Position numbers and translations under genes: made by a program. Source: Clostridia bacterium (GTDB lineage: Bacteria; Bacillota_A; Clostridia; Oscillospirales; QAKW01). Taken from it: DNA of 10,369 nt. Each line of letters starts with the position of its first letter. The stretch's first letter is position 1. Below, piece after piece: positions 1 through 6,218 of the stretch. Location of the stretch: the NCBI GenBank assembly GCA_017396865.1, contig JAFQKO010000004.1, forward strand, positions 1 through 10,369, read 5' to 3'. Below the pieces are notes generated by a model, which saw only the letters and a list, made by a program, of their open reading frames with translations, had not been told where the DNA came from and did not search any database.

Positions 1-137
1 CGATCATAAGCAAGCATGGTATGCACAACAACGGGCTTGCCCGCCAGCTCCAGCAACAGCTTATCCTTGCAGGCACCCTTCATACGGCTGCCGTTTCCTG
101 CGCAGACCAATACAGCGGCATTTTTATGGTTGTTCAT
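1..137 (-). CDS. ispD: IspD, 2-C-methyl-D-erythritol 4-phosphate cytidylyltransferase (N-terminal part only)
   Basis: Only the first 45 residues are in the window; the gene continues beyond base 1. The translation starts MNNHKNAAVLVCAGNGSRMK and continues to a GKPVVVHTMLAYD segment. This fits the N-terminal nucleotide-binding loop of the IspD cytidylyltransferase family: a hydrophobic strand, a glycine-rich (A/C)AGxGxRM loop, a conserved lysine, and the G-K-P-V..HT motif. IspD makes CDP-methylerythritol from MEP and CTP in the non-mevalonate isoprenoid pathway in the cytoplasm. The ATG at 137 is preceded by a strong AGGAGG site (minus strand, about 145-151). The gene lies directly downstream of the carD-like gene on the same strand, a common Firmicute arrangement that supports the call. 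Other cytidylyl- or nucleotidyltransferases share the same loop, so the assignment rests on the motif plus this neighbour. Confidence 0.8.
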   Translation of the reverse strand, partial: MNNHKNAAVLVCAGNGSRMKGACKDKLLLELAGKPVVVHTMLAYD

Positions 138-157
138 ACCGGTTAACCTCCTACAAA

Positions 158-188
158 AATAGGCTGAAAACGAGAGTTTCAGCCTATT
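158..188 (-). terminator. Intrinsic terminator or attenuator between carD and ispD
   Basis: A perfect 12-bp inverted repeat (158-169 with 177-188, loop 170-176) is followed on the minus strand by a run of T residues (TTTTTG). It has the form of a rho-independent terminator. It overlaps the carD stop codon at 179-181 and ends about 20 bp before the ispD start. It would therefore separate, or partly attenuate, transcription between the two genes. Confidence 0.75.
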
Positions 189-667
189 GTTTCATTTATT
201 ACTGTTTCTAACTCCGCCTGGATTGCCGCGCCTTCACGCTCCAATACCATGGCAAGCTCGGAGATCAGGATGTTGCGCGCAGTGACCATCATCTGACGGT
301 CGCCGGTAGAAAGGCCTACCATTTTATCCCGCAGCATCAGCGCCTTAACGACCTCGGCTACCTCTTTCGGGTCCCCTGTCTTAATACGCTCGCTGTTCTC
401 CTTATACCGTTTGCCCCAAGGGGCATTCATATCAATTTCAACAGAGCGGAAATGCTCCAAAACCGATGCGCCGACCTCACTTGAGATCACCGCTCTTAAG
501 CGGATTGTACCATTGTTTTCGGCAGGGAACATCAATCGAATATTACCGCCGCGGATGCTGACATTATAATAATCACGCTGAATACCGCCGACGATCTTCG
601 ATTCGATTCCCTCAATAAAACCAGAACCATGCATCGGGTGAACTACCCGATCACCGACATTAAACAT
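179..667 (-). CDS. CarD/CdnL-family RNA polymerase-binding transcription regulator
   Basis: A 162-aa protein with the two-domain layout of the CarD family. The N-terminal Tudor-like RNA-polymerase-interacting domain (about 1-60) begins with the typical F..GD.VVHP.HG.G motif and binds the beta subunit. The all-helical C-terminal domain (about 65-160) carries the conserved APWGKRYKENSERIKTGD stretch around W84. In mycobacterial CarD the equivalent tryptophan wedges into the upstream edge of the promoter bubble. These proteins stabilise open complexes, and in many bacteria they affect rRNA and housekeeping transcription. The length matches the family norm of about 160 aa. The ATG at 667 has a GGAAGG-type binding site and a good sigma-A promoter upstream. 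ispD follows on the same strand. The family call is firm; the regulon cannot be deduced from this window. Confidence 0.93.
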   Translation of the reverse strand: MFNVGDRVVHPMHGSGFIEGIESKIVGGIQRDYYNVSIRGGNIRLMFPAENNGTIRLRAVISSEVGASVLEHFRSVEIDMNAPWGKRYKENSERIKTGDPKEVAEVVKALMLRDKMVGLSTGDRQMMVTARNILISELAMVLEREGAAIQAELETVINETIG

Positions 668-697
668 TTTTATCGACCTTCCTATTTTGCTGGTTTT

Positions 698-726
698 ATT
701 ATACTACAAAAAAGAATTTTTTTCAA
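698..726 (-). promoter_or_regulatory. Sigma-A promoter for carD
   Basis: On the minus strand, TTGAAA (721-726) and a perfect TATAAT (698-703) are separated by exactly 17 bp, with the predicted start about 25 bp before the carD ATG. The rest of the 142-bp gap (668-809) is AT-rich and shows no gene. I see no convincing terminator for the operon ending at 810, so read-through into carD is possible. Confidence 0.8.
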
Positions 727-809
727 ATAAAACTTTTAACAAATTCCATTGTTTTTTTGTCGGTTTGTTATGATAATTGCATAGTTTTCCCGCTTTATAT
801 CTCGCTTTT

Positions 810-1967
810 TTAAAATCGCACCGTGATCACATCGGAGCAAGGTATCAACTCATAGTTAATAAACCCATCCCGTTGCTCCATTGATTTTACCGTGCAATTT
901 TCAAAGGATGCAGGCTGCTGGCGCACACTGACGGCAAAATAATCCAATCGTCCGGTTGCGTTCGGCACATTTGACAGATCGATCACAACCGCATTGTCCG
1001 TTTCATGAATCTTTGCATATTTTCGACAAAGCTCCTGCGTGGCGCAATTCTCAATCCCTTTCGAGATCACAATTCCGAAGATATCGGCACAACGCTTAAA
1101 ATACGGCACCATCTTTACCAAAGTTTCACGATGACGTGACGGCTCTTGGTGCAACACGTTTGGCCAGTGAAGCCCTACGACTCCAAAACTTGGTTTCGAT
1201 TCAGTAAAATCAGAATCAAATGCCCACCAATGGGCGGCAATGGCCGACTGCTGCTTGACAACGATCAGGTCGTTATCCACAAACACATCATCCAAAACCG
1301 AGGTATCCGGAATGCGCGTAAACCGTTGCAGACATCCAAAACTGCAGATGTTATAAAGAATTCCGTAGTCTCGAAGAATGGATGACAACTCAAAGCCGCG
1401 ATAGGCACCGGTCGGCGGTACAAACCCGTTGATCGATTTGGTAAACCCATGTTCACGATAAAGGCGGAAGAAATGATCCAGACGTAGGCGCACCTCTTCC
1501 TCCGGCACCATGGTCAGATCATCCTTGTTTCGATTGTAATAATAATCGGACACATCATGGTTTACAATCCCATCCATATAATAGCCGTGATACAGGCCAT
1601 GAACGGCAACATCAATATAGGGCGAAGCATTAACGATTTCTACAGCTTTTTTGAGTCCCTCCGCACTGCGGTGAACAGAGTTCTGCCAACGATCGCCAAA
1701 ATGAGAAAAGTGCGGAATCTCCTTCCCCAGCCGATCCTCCATATCCCACTCGCCCAAAACAAAGGCGCAGTAAAGCTTTTGACCGATTGCTTCACCGAAT
1801 TCATGCAACGCCAGATAATCCTCTACACAATGATGCCGCGTCACTCCGGCCCGATCAACTCCCGTTCTGGATGGTCCCCCGATCGTACGATCATCACGGC
1901 CACACCACCAGCCCACATCATCGATACAAATCTGCAACGCCGCAGGGATTAAAACCTCATTTTTCAT
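810..1967 (-). CDS. Polysaccharide-deacetylase-like protein, copy 1 (distal tandem paralogue)
   Basis: A 385-aa protein with no signal peptide or membrane segment, so probably cytoplasmic. Several motifs resemble the polysaccharide deacetylase (NodB/CE4-like) barrel. These are an early hydrophobic strand ending in an aspartate pair (CIDDVGWW, D16-D17), a histidine pair in VAVHGLYH (H123, H127), a PPTGAYRG loop (185-191) in place of the usual RxPxG, and a late strand with VGLHWPN (H267). D17, H123 and H127 are plausible metal ligands; this is inferred from motif order, not demonstrated. It is a clear paralogue of the next gene upstream, with a 5-6 residue insertion near residue 37 and a divergent stretch at about 210-260. 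It starts 11 bp after that gene's stop, with AAGGAG at 1975-1980 overlapping the stop codon, so it is the third gene of an operon. The substrate is unknown. Confidence 0.7.
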   Translation of the reverse strand: MKNEVLIPAALQICIDDVGWWCGRDDRTIGGPSRTGVDRAGVTRHHCVEDYLALHEFGEAIGQKLYCAFVLGEWDMEDRLGKEIPHFSHFGDRWQNSVHRSAEGLKKAVEIVNASPYIDVAVHGLYHGYYMDGIVNHDVSDYYYNRNKDDLTMVPEEEVRLRLDHFFRLYREHGFTKSINGFVPPTGAYRGFELSSILRDYGILYNICSFGCLQRFTRIPDTSVLDDVFVDNDLIVVKQQSAIAAHWWAFDSDFTESKPSFGVVGLHWPNVLHQEPSRHRETLVKMVPYFKRCADIFGIVISKGIENCATQELCRKYAKIHETDNAVVIDLSNVPNATGRLDYFAVSVRQQPASFENCTVKSMEQRDGFINYELIPCSDVITVRF

Positions 1968-1978
1968 AATTCCTCTCC

Positions 1979-3118
1979 TTAAAAGTGTACGAGAATACGA
2001 TCACCATTCGGCTTAAGCTCATAATTAACAAAACCATCATGCTGTTGCGTTTCCAAAACGATACAGTTTTCAAACATCTTGATCGGCTTACGGACGGAAA
2101 CGCAAAAGGATTCACTGCGCCCGATCGCCTGTGGGACATCACGCAAATCGATCGCAACAGAATCATCATCCTCCGCGATCTTTGAATATTTTCGGCAAAG
2201 CTCTTGGGTTGCGCAAAATCCAATATCACGAGAGATCACGATTCCGAAGATCTCGGCACATTTTTGCACGTACGGCACCCATTTCTTCAAGGTTTCACCA
2301 TGCTTGGCGGGATCCTCATGTAAAAGATTCGGCCAATGCACTCCCATAACACCGTAAAAGGGATCAATCGGGCGCAAATCCGCGTCATGTGCATCCCAAT
2401 CGATGGGATCCCCCTGATCCTGAACGGTGATAAAATCATCTTCAACGAAAACGTCTCTCAAAAGATCGGGATCCTCCGCTTTGGCAAAGCGGCGAGGTCT
2501 GAAAAAACTGCTGACATTATAAAGAATCCCATAATCACGCAGAATTTTAGAAAGTTCGAATCCGCGATATGCTCCGCTGGGCGGAACAAAGCCGCGGATC
2601 GGTTTAGTAAAACCGTGTTCGCGGTAAAGACGGAAAAAGTGATCCAAACGCATGCGTACCTCTTCCTCGGGAATCATATCCATCCGATCCTTGGCATAGC
2701 GGATATAATAATCAGACGTATCGTGGCTTGGATTATCGGAAGAATAATAGCCGTGATATAATCCGTGAACCGCCACCTCGATATACTCTGATCGATTCAC
2801 GATCTCTACCGCTTTTTTCATCTCCGCCGGATCACGATAGGCGGAATTATTCCACGCATCACCATAATGGGAAAAATTCGGCACTTCTTTGCCCAAACGA
2901 TCCTCCAAATCCCACTCACCCAATACAAAAGCACAGTAGAGTTTTTGCCTGATTGCTTTGCCTAACTCCTCCAACGCACGATAATCCTCAGCGCAATGGT
3001 TGCGAACAAAACCGGGTCGGGAGGGGCCGCCGATTGCACGGTCATCGCGGCCGCACCACCAGCCCACATCATCTACACAAAACTGCAGTGCTGCCGGAAT
3101 CAACAGTTCATTTTCCAT
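1979..3118 (-). CDS. Polysaccharide-deacetylase-like protein, copy 2 (proximal tandem paralogue)
   Basis: A 379-aa protein, by eye about six residues in ten identical to the next gene downstream. The same landmarks occur in the same order: CVDDVGWWCGRDDR with D16-D17, VAVHGLYH with H118 and H122, the PPSGAYRG loop (179-186), and MGVHWPN with H261. The order Asp, HxxxH, P-rich loop, late His matches the metal-dependent polysaccharide deacetylase superfamily, although the motif sequences are atypical and the usual TFDDG form is absent. No secretion signal is visible, which argues against a cell-wall role. The ATG at 3118 lies inside the end of the acyltransferase gene (11-bp overlap) and has an AAGGGGG site at 3128-3134, consistent with translational coupling. 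Both copies keep the putative catalytic residues, so neither looks degenerate. An activity on intracellular sugars or glycans is only inferred. Confidence 0.7.
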   Translation of the reverse strand: MENELLIPAALQFCVDDVGWWCGRDDRAIGGPSRPGFVRNHCAEDYRALEELGKAIRQKLYCAFVLGEWDLEDRLGKEVPNFSHYGDAWNNSAYRDPAEMKKAVEIVNRSEYIEVAVHGLYHGYYSSDNPSHDTSDYYIRYAKDRMDMIPEEEVRMRLDHFFRLYREHGFTKPIRGFVPPSGAYRGFELSKILRDYGILYNVSSFFRPRRFAKAEDPDLLRDVFVEDDFITVQDQGDPIDWDAHDADLRPIDPFYGVMGVHWPNLLHEDPAKHGETLKKWVPYVQKCAEIFGIVISRDIGFCATQELCRKYSKIAEDDDSVAIDLRDVPQAIGRSESFCVSVRKPIKMFENCIVLETQQHDGFVNYELKPNGDRILVHF

Positions 3119-4274
3119 TCGAATATGCCCCCTTCAACACAATTCCTTTCGCCCCGTAGATATGACCGCCCGCCATCAAATGCCGTTTGACCGCCCGTTG
3201 CATCGAGGTCCTTTCCGGCAACAATGCAGGATCATTATTTCTTGTCAAATACAGATAGGTGAATACACTTTTCCCGAAACTTTTGGCAGGAAAACGGATA
3301 AAACGGTCGGCAAAGCGTGTCAGGTTGGTTTCCTTGCCGAGAATCTTCTTTAACTGCGGATCCAAAAGCCAGCTGTTACAATAAAACAAACGGAATTCCC
3401 CTAAAGCTTTCGTGATGATTTCTTCGGCGCGAGCAAAATCCGCAGAATCAGACTCATAATTCAACGGACCACCCGAGGGGATGTGAACGCTGACAATAGG
3501 ATCCCCCTTCCCCATCACCTTTTTCCAATTCTTTTTATCTAAGCGAATCGGCTGACTCGTGCACAGTCCGTCTACGATCGGATAGCCCTCGTAATATGCT
3601 TCCGTTTCCGTTAAAACTGCATCAAACGCACCGTCTACATCCTCACAACCGATCGTTCCGAGCACCCGTCCGCTTCGGTGATAACGTTCGCCGTCCGGCA
3701 TAATACATACCGCGTTATCCGAGCAAAAAACCGCAAAATCCCCTGCTTTCTGCAGTTCGAAATTAAAGCGGCCGATCCGCAGAATAGCACCCTTGATAAA
3801 CATCAGCATCCATGTCACATAAACGGAGATTCCGATCCGACCGTAAAGATCGATATGGTCTTGAATCTGGTTTTCAAACATCCCGCAGGTTGCATCGATA
3901 ACGTCAGCAGGAACGCCTTTATCCGCAAGCTTCTTGCGCATAGCGGGAACTTCCTGAAGAAGCGCAAACAGCGGAAGGGTATCATACAGCTCGCTTTCCG
4001 CCGAACGCTTCGGTATGCAAATTCTTTCAATCAACGGCATATCGTTCGATTGAATGACAACGTGAAGAAAATAGCAATAAAGAAGATTGCGATCATCGCA
4101 CAATAGTTGGTCACGAATCGTAGCAAGAGGCTTCGAAAGATACGTAAATAAACCCAAATGCTCAAAGCGAAAGATCGCATCCTTTTCCTCTGCCACCATT
4201 CGCTCGGCGGCTTGATAATATCCATCCAGCTCGGGAGAATATTCAATTTCAAAATACTCGAAAAAACGATGCAT
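3108..4274 (-). CDS. GNAT-like acyltransferase domain protein (NAT_N plus GNAT_C type, DUF5596-like)
   Basis: A 388-aa cytoplasmic protein. An all-helical N-terminal region (about 1-160) is followed by a C-terminal domain that I recognise as the GNAT-like domain of Firmicute proteins annotated as acyltransferase-domain proteins. Hallmarks are ILRIGRFNFE (164-173), a central strand VSVHIPSGGPL (261-271), the CNSWLLDPQL block (299-308), and the following TNLTRFADRF (316-325). The acyl donor and acceptor are not known for this family; an acyl-CoA-like donor is assumed from the GNAT relationship. The start at 4274 has AAAGGAGG just upstream (4283-4290). A longer reading frame back to 4430 exists, but its extra 52 residues run upstream through the promoter and do not look like the family. 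It is the first gene of an operon with two deacetylase-like paralogues and overlaps the first of them by 11 bp, which suggests coordinated acyl addition and removal. Confidence 0.78.
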   Translation of the reverse strand: MHRFFEYFEIEYSPELDGYYQAAERMVAEEKDAIFRFEHLGLFTYLSKPLATIRDQLLCDDRNLLYCYFLHVVIQSNDMPLIERICIPKRSAESELYDTLPLFALLQEVPAMRKKLADKGVPADVIDATCGMFENQIQDHIDLYGRIGISVYVTWMLMFIKGAILRIGRFNFELQKAGDFAVFCSDNAVCIMPDGERYHRSGRVLGTIGCEDVDGAFDAVLTETEAYYEGYPIVDGLCTSQPIRLDKKNWKKVMGKGDPIVSVHIPSGGPLNYESDSADFARAEEIITKALGEFRLFYCNSWLLDPQLKKILGKETNLTRFADRFIRFPAKSFGKSVFTYLYLTRNNDPALLPERTSMQRAVKRHLMAGGHIYGAKGIVLKGAYSNGK

Positions 4275-4296
4275 TTCTCTCGCCTCCTTTGGGCTT

Positions 4297-4325
4297 ATTG
4301 TATCGCACCAAAAGCAAAAAAACAA
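4297..4325 (-). promoter_or_regulatory. Promoter for the acyltransferase-deacetylase operon
   Basis: On the minus strand, TTGTTT (4320-4325) and TACAAT (4297-4302) are 17 bp apart. The predicted start near 4290 leaves a leader of only about 16 nt, just long enough to include the AAAGGAGG site before the ATG at 4274. This promoter diverges from that of smpB, whose -35 begins about 70 bp away. Confidence 0.65.
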
Positions 4326-4395
4326 GTATAAAATCAGCCATTTTTCATTTGAAATCAGATACGAAATTTGTAGCTTAAAACTTTTCGGAAAATCC

Positions 4396-4424
4396 TTTAC
4401 TTTTTTGGGAAATATGTTATTATA
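4396..4424 (+). promoter_or_regulatory. Promoter for smpB
   Basis: A -35-like TTTACT (4396-4401) is followed after 16 bp by TATTAT (4418-4423), or after 17 bp by ATTATA. The predicted start lies close to the AGGAGG site, so the leader is very short. The TTTACTTTTTTG string here recurs at the aquaporin promoter at 6958. Confidence 0.5.
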
Positions 4425-4442
4425 TTTCAAAGGAGGATGCTT

Positions 4443-4910
4443 ATGAAAAAAGATGATAAAAAATATATAGCCAAAAACAAAAAAGCCACCTTTGACTATT
4501 TTGTTTTATCCGAATATGAAGCAGGCATCGTCCTTTTCGGAACGGAGATCAAATCCATTCGCCAAGGCAGAGTCAACCTGAAGGACAGTTACTGCGAATT
4601 CAAAGACGGTGAACTTTTTGTGCGCGGAATGCATATCTCGCCTTATGAGCAAGGAAATATTTTTAACCGCGATCCGTTGCGGCTGAAAAAGTTGCTTTTG
4701 CACAAAAAAGAGATCATGTCGCTATTCGGGAAAACCAAGCAGGATGGCTTAACCCTGATTCCGCTCTCCCTTTATTTCAGCGGATCCAAGGTGAAAATGG
4801 GATTAGGTCTTTGCAAGGGTAAAAAGAACTACGATAAGCGAGAGACCCTCGCAAAAAAAGAAGCTGCTCGCGAGATGGAACAGCGGATGAAGGAGCGAAA
4901 CAAAATATGA
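4443..4910 (+). CDS. smpB: SmpB, tmRNA-binding protein for trans-translation
   Basis: A 155-aa protein, the normal SmpB length. SmpB binds the tRNA-like end of tmRNA, stands in for the missing anticodon arm, and brings alanyl-tmRNA with EF-Tu to ribosomes stalled without a stop codon. The OB-fold core shows the family signatures FGTEIKSIRQGRVNLKDSY, HISPYEQGNIFNRDP and RLKKLLLHKKEI. The basic C-terminal tail KGKKNYDKRETLAKKEAARE becomes helical in the mRNA channel. Two in-frame ATGs lie at 4437 and 4443. The first directly abuts the AGGAGG site (4431-4436), while the second has a 6-nt spacer and gives the usual MKK start, so 4443 was chosen. It is coupled by an ATGA overlap to the esterase gene. 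Its RNA partner ssrA lies 0.9 kb downstream on the same strand. Confidence 0.97.
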   Translation: MKKDDKKYIAKNKKATFDYFVLSEYEAGIVLFGTEIKSIRQGRVNLKDSYCEFKDGELFVRGMHISPYEQGNIFNRDPLRLKKLLLHKKEIMSLFGKTKQDGLTLIPLSLYFSGSKVKMGLGLCKGKKNYDKRETLAKKEAAREMEQRMKERNKI

Positions 4911-5767
4911 AAGTATTTGATATCCAATTAGCTTTAGACTATGAAAAATGGAATTTAGGGGATGGTCATCGGGCTTCCATGACCTGCTACCTCCCCTCCA
5001 ATTTTGAGGAGTTTTCTACCAACCGCAAGCGCCCTGCCGTTGTTGTTTGCCCCGGCGGCGGATACGGAATGCGCTCCAGCCGCGAAGGAGAGCCCATTTC
5101 CCTGCAATATGTAGCGCAGGACATGGCCTCTTTCGTCGTTCATTATTCGGTCGGCAAAGATGCAGGCTTTCCGCGTTGCGTATTAGAAGCGCTTACCGCC
5201 GTTAAAACTGTGCGCGAAAACGCAGAAGAGTGGAATATTGATCCCGATCAGATCGCCATCCTCGGCTTCTCCGCCGGCGGGCATCTCGCCGCATCGGCAG
5301 GTGCTTTTTGGAATGCCGACTTTGCAACCGATGTGTTCGGAGACAACCGGTTATGTAAACCAAATGCTGCTGTACTCTGCTACCCCGTCATTACATCCGG
5401 CCCGTTAGCTAATCGCGGTTCCTTCAATAATCTGATCGGCGCAGATGCCTCGCAGGAGCTTTTGGATCTGGTTTCGATTGAAAAGCAGGTTACTGAAAAT
5501 TATCCCCCCACCTTCCTTTGGCATACTGCAAGCGACGGGGCTGTTCCGGTAGAGAACTCCATCATGATGGCGAATGCCCTTGCTACCGTTAAGGTTCCCT
5601 TTGAACTGCACGTCTACCCTACCGGTGTGCACGGGCTTGCCCTTTCGGATGAACGAACGGTCAGCGTTAAAAACGGTGTGCCCAAGCCCGAATCCATGGA
5701 ATTGCGCCCCCGCGCATGGGTTGCCGACAGCGTTTTGTTCCTGAAAGAAACGGTTTTTAAAAAATAA
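4907..5767 (+). CDS. Alpha/beta-hydrolase, acetyl-xylan-esterase / BD-FAE-like carboxylesterase
   Basis: A 286-aa alpha/beta hydrolase without a signal peptide. Visible elements are the oxyanion-hole strand AVVVCPGGGYG (44-54), the nucleophile elbow GFSAGGHLA (120-128, Ser122), an acidic residue in TASDGAVP (Asp210), and a late histidine in GVHGLAL (His242). Together they give a complete Ser-Asp-His triad in the expected order. The combination of CPGGGY, GFSAGGH and HG(L) fits small esterases that remove acetyl or other acyl groups from plant-polysaccharide fragments (acetyl-xylan esterase or BD-FAE-like), usually inside the cell when no signal is present. The substrate is inferred. The ATG shares bases with the smpB stop (ATGA), and AAGGAG at 4890-4895 lies inside smpB, so the two are likely co-translated. 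tmRNA follows from its own promoter. The operon link to smpB is not obviously functional. Confidence 0.85.
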   Translation: MKVFDIQLALDYEKWNLGDGHRASMTCYLPSNFEEFSTNRKRPAVVVCPGGGYGMRSSREGEPISLQYVAQDMASFVVHYSVGKDAGFPRCVLEALTAVKTVRENAEEWNIDPDQIAILGFSAGGHLAASAGAFWNADFATDVFGDNRLCKPNAAVLCYPVITSGPLANRGSFNNLIGADASQELLDLVSIEKQVTENYPPTFLWHTASDGAVPVENSIMMANALATVKVPFELHVYPTGVHGLALSDERTVSVKNGVPKPESMELRPRAWVADSVLFLKETVFKK

Positions 5768-5774
5768 TATCAAA

Positions 5775-5818
5775 ATGCCTTTATAAAATCGCAGTTTTAT
5801 GCTATAATATAAAGGCAT
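5775..5818 (+). promoter_or_regulatory. ssrA promoter inside an 11-bp inverted repeat
   Basis: An extended -10 (TGCTATAAT, 5800-5808) with a weak -35-like TTTATA (5780-5785, 17-bp spacing) would start transcription about 10 nt before the mature tmRNA 5' end. That fits an RNase P-trimmed precursor. A perfect 11-bp inverted repeat, ATGCCTTTATA (5775-5785) and TATAAAGGCAT (5808-5818), brackets the promoter. No U tract follows on the plus strand, so it is not an ordinary terminator for the upstream genes. Confidence 0.65.
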
Positions 5819-5824
5819 CCCCAT

Positions 5825-6179
5825 GGGGTCGTAAAGGTTTCGACGGGGATCTTGAATTGTGATAAGCGCGCGGTGGCGCACAACCACCTTAAAATGTGTA
5901 ACTTTAAAAATAAACGCTAACAATAATAAATTAGCTTACGCTGCTTAATTTATAGCGGCGTCATCCCGATGCGAGGGACCACGGGCGCATTTGGGGTGTC
6001 ATTTTCAGTGGTGAACGTTTTCGGCTAAGCTTTGCCCCGAAAATGTATCATGAAGCTACCAACTCTGTAAGCCTGTTTGTCGGCGTGCAGGGGCGGGAAT
6101 CTCAATAGATAAACTACGCGCGTAGAAGGTTGCATGGATGGGTTTTCGGACAGGGGTTCGACTCCCCTCGGCTCCACCA
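5825..6179 (+). ncRNA. ssrA: tmRNA (transfer-messenger RNA)
   Basis: A 355-nt one-piece tmRNA. The 5' end GGGGTCGTAAAGGTTTCGACGG and the 3' end with the T-arm GGGGTTCGACTCCCC followed by CGGCTCCACCA form the alanine-tRNA-like domain. The seven-pair acceptor stem GGGGTCG/CGGCTCC closes, with two G-U pairs, and CCA is encoded. The tag reading frame starts at 5916 and reads ANNNKLAYAA, with stop TAA at 5946-5948. The full degradation tag is this sequence after the alanine carried by the charged tmRNA. The region between the tag and the T arm is GC-rich and suits the usual pseudoknots. With SmpB it rescues stalled ribosomes and marks the incomplete protein for ClpXP-type proteolysis. The ends were placed from acceptor-stem pairing. 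Confidence 0.97.
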
Positions 6180-6180
6180 G

Positions 6181-6214
6181 AAAAAAGACCTTGTCGAAAG
6201 ACAAGGTCTTTTTT
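6181..6214 (+). terminator. Intrinsic terminator of ssrA
   Basis: A 15-bp perfect stem, AAAAAAGACCTTGTC with its complement, encloses a GAAA tetraloop and ends in a T run (up to 6214). It begins one base after the tmRNA CCA end. The A and T runs make it potentially bidirectional. Confidence 0.93.
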
Positions 6215-6218
6215 CAAC

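Noticed and set aside
4275..4430. An N-terminal extension of the acyltransferase to 4430
   Set aside because: The extra 52 residues cross the promoter and its leader, and the ATG at 4274 has a strong AAAGGAGG site.
4437..4442. First ATG of smpB as the start
   Set aside because: It directly touches the AGGAGG site with no spacer, whereas the ATG at 4443 has a 6-nt spacer and yields the usual SmpB N-terminus.
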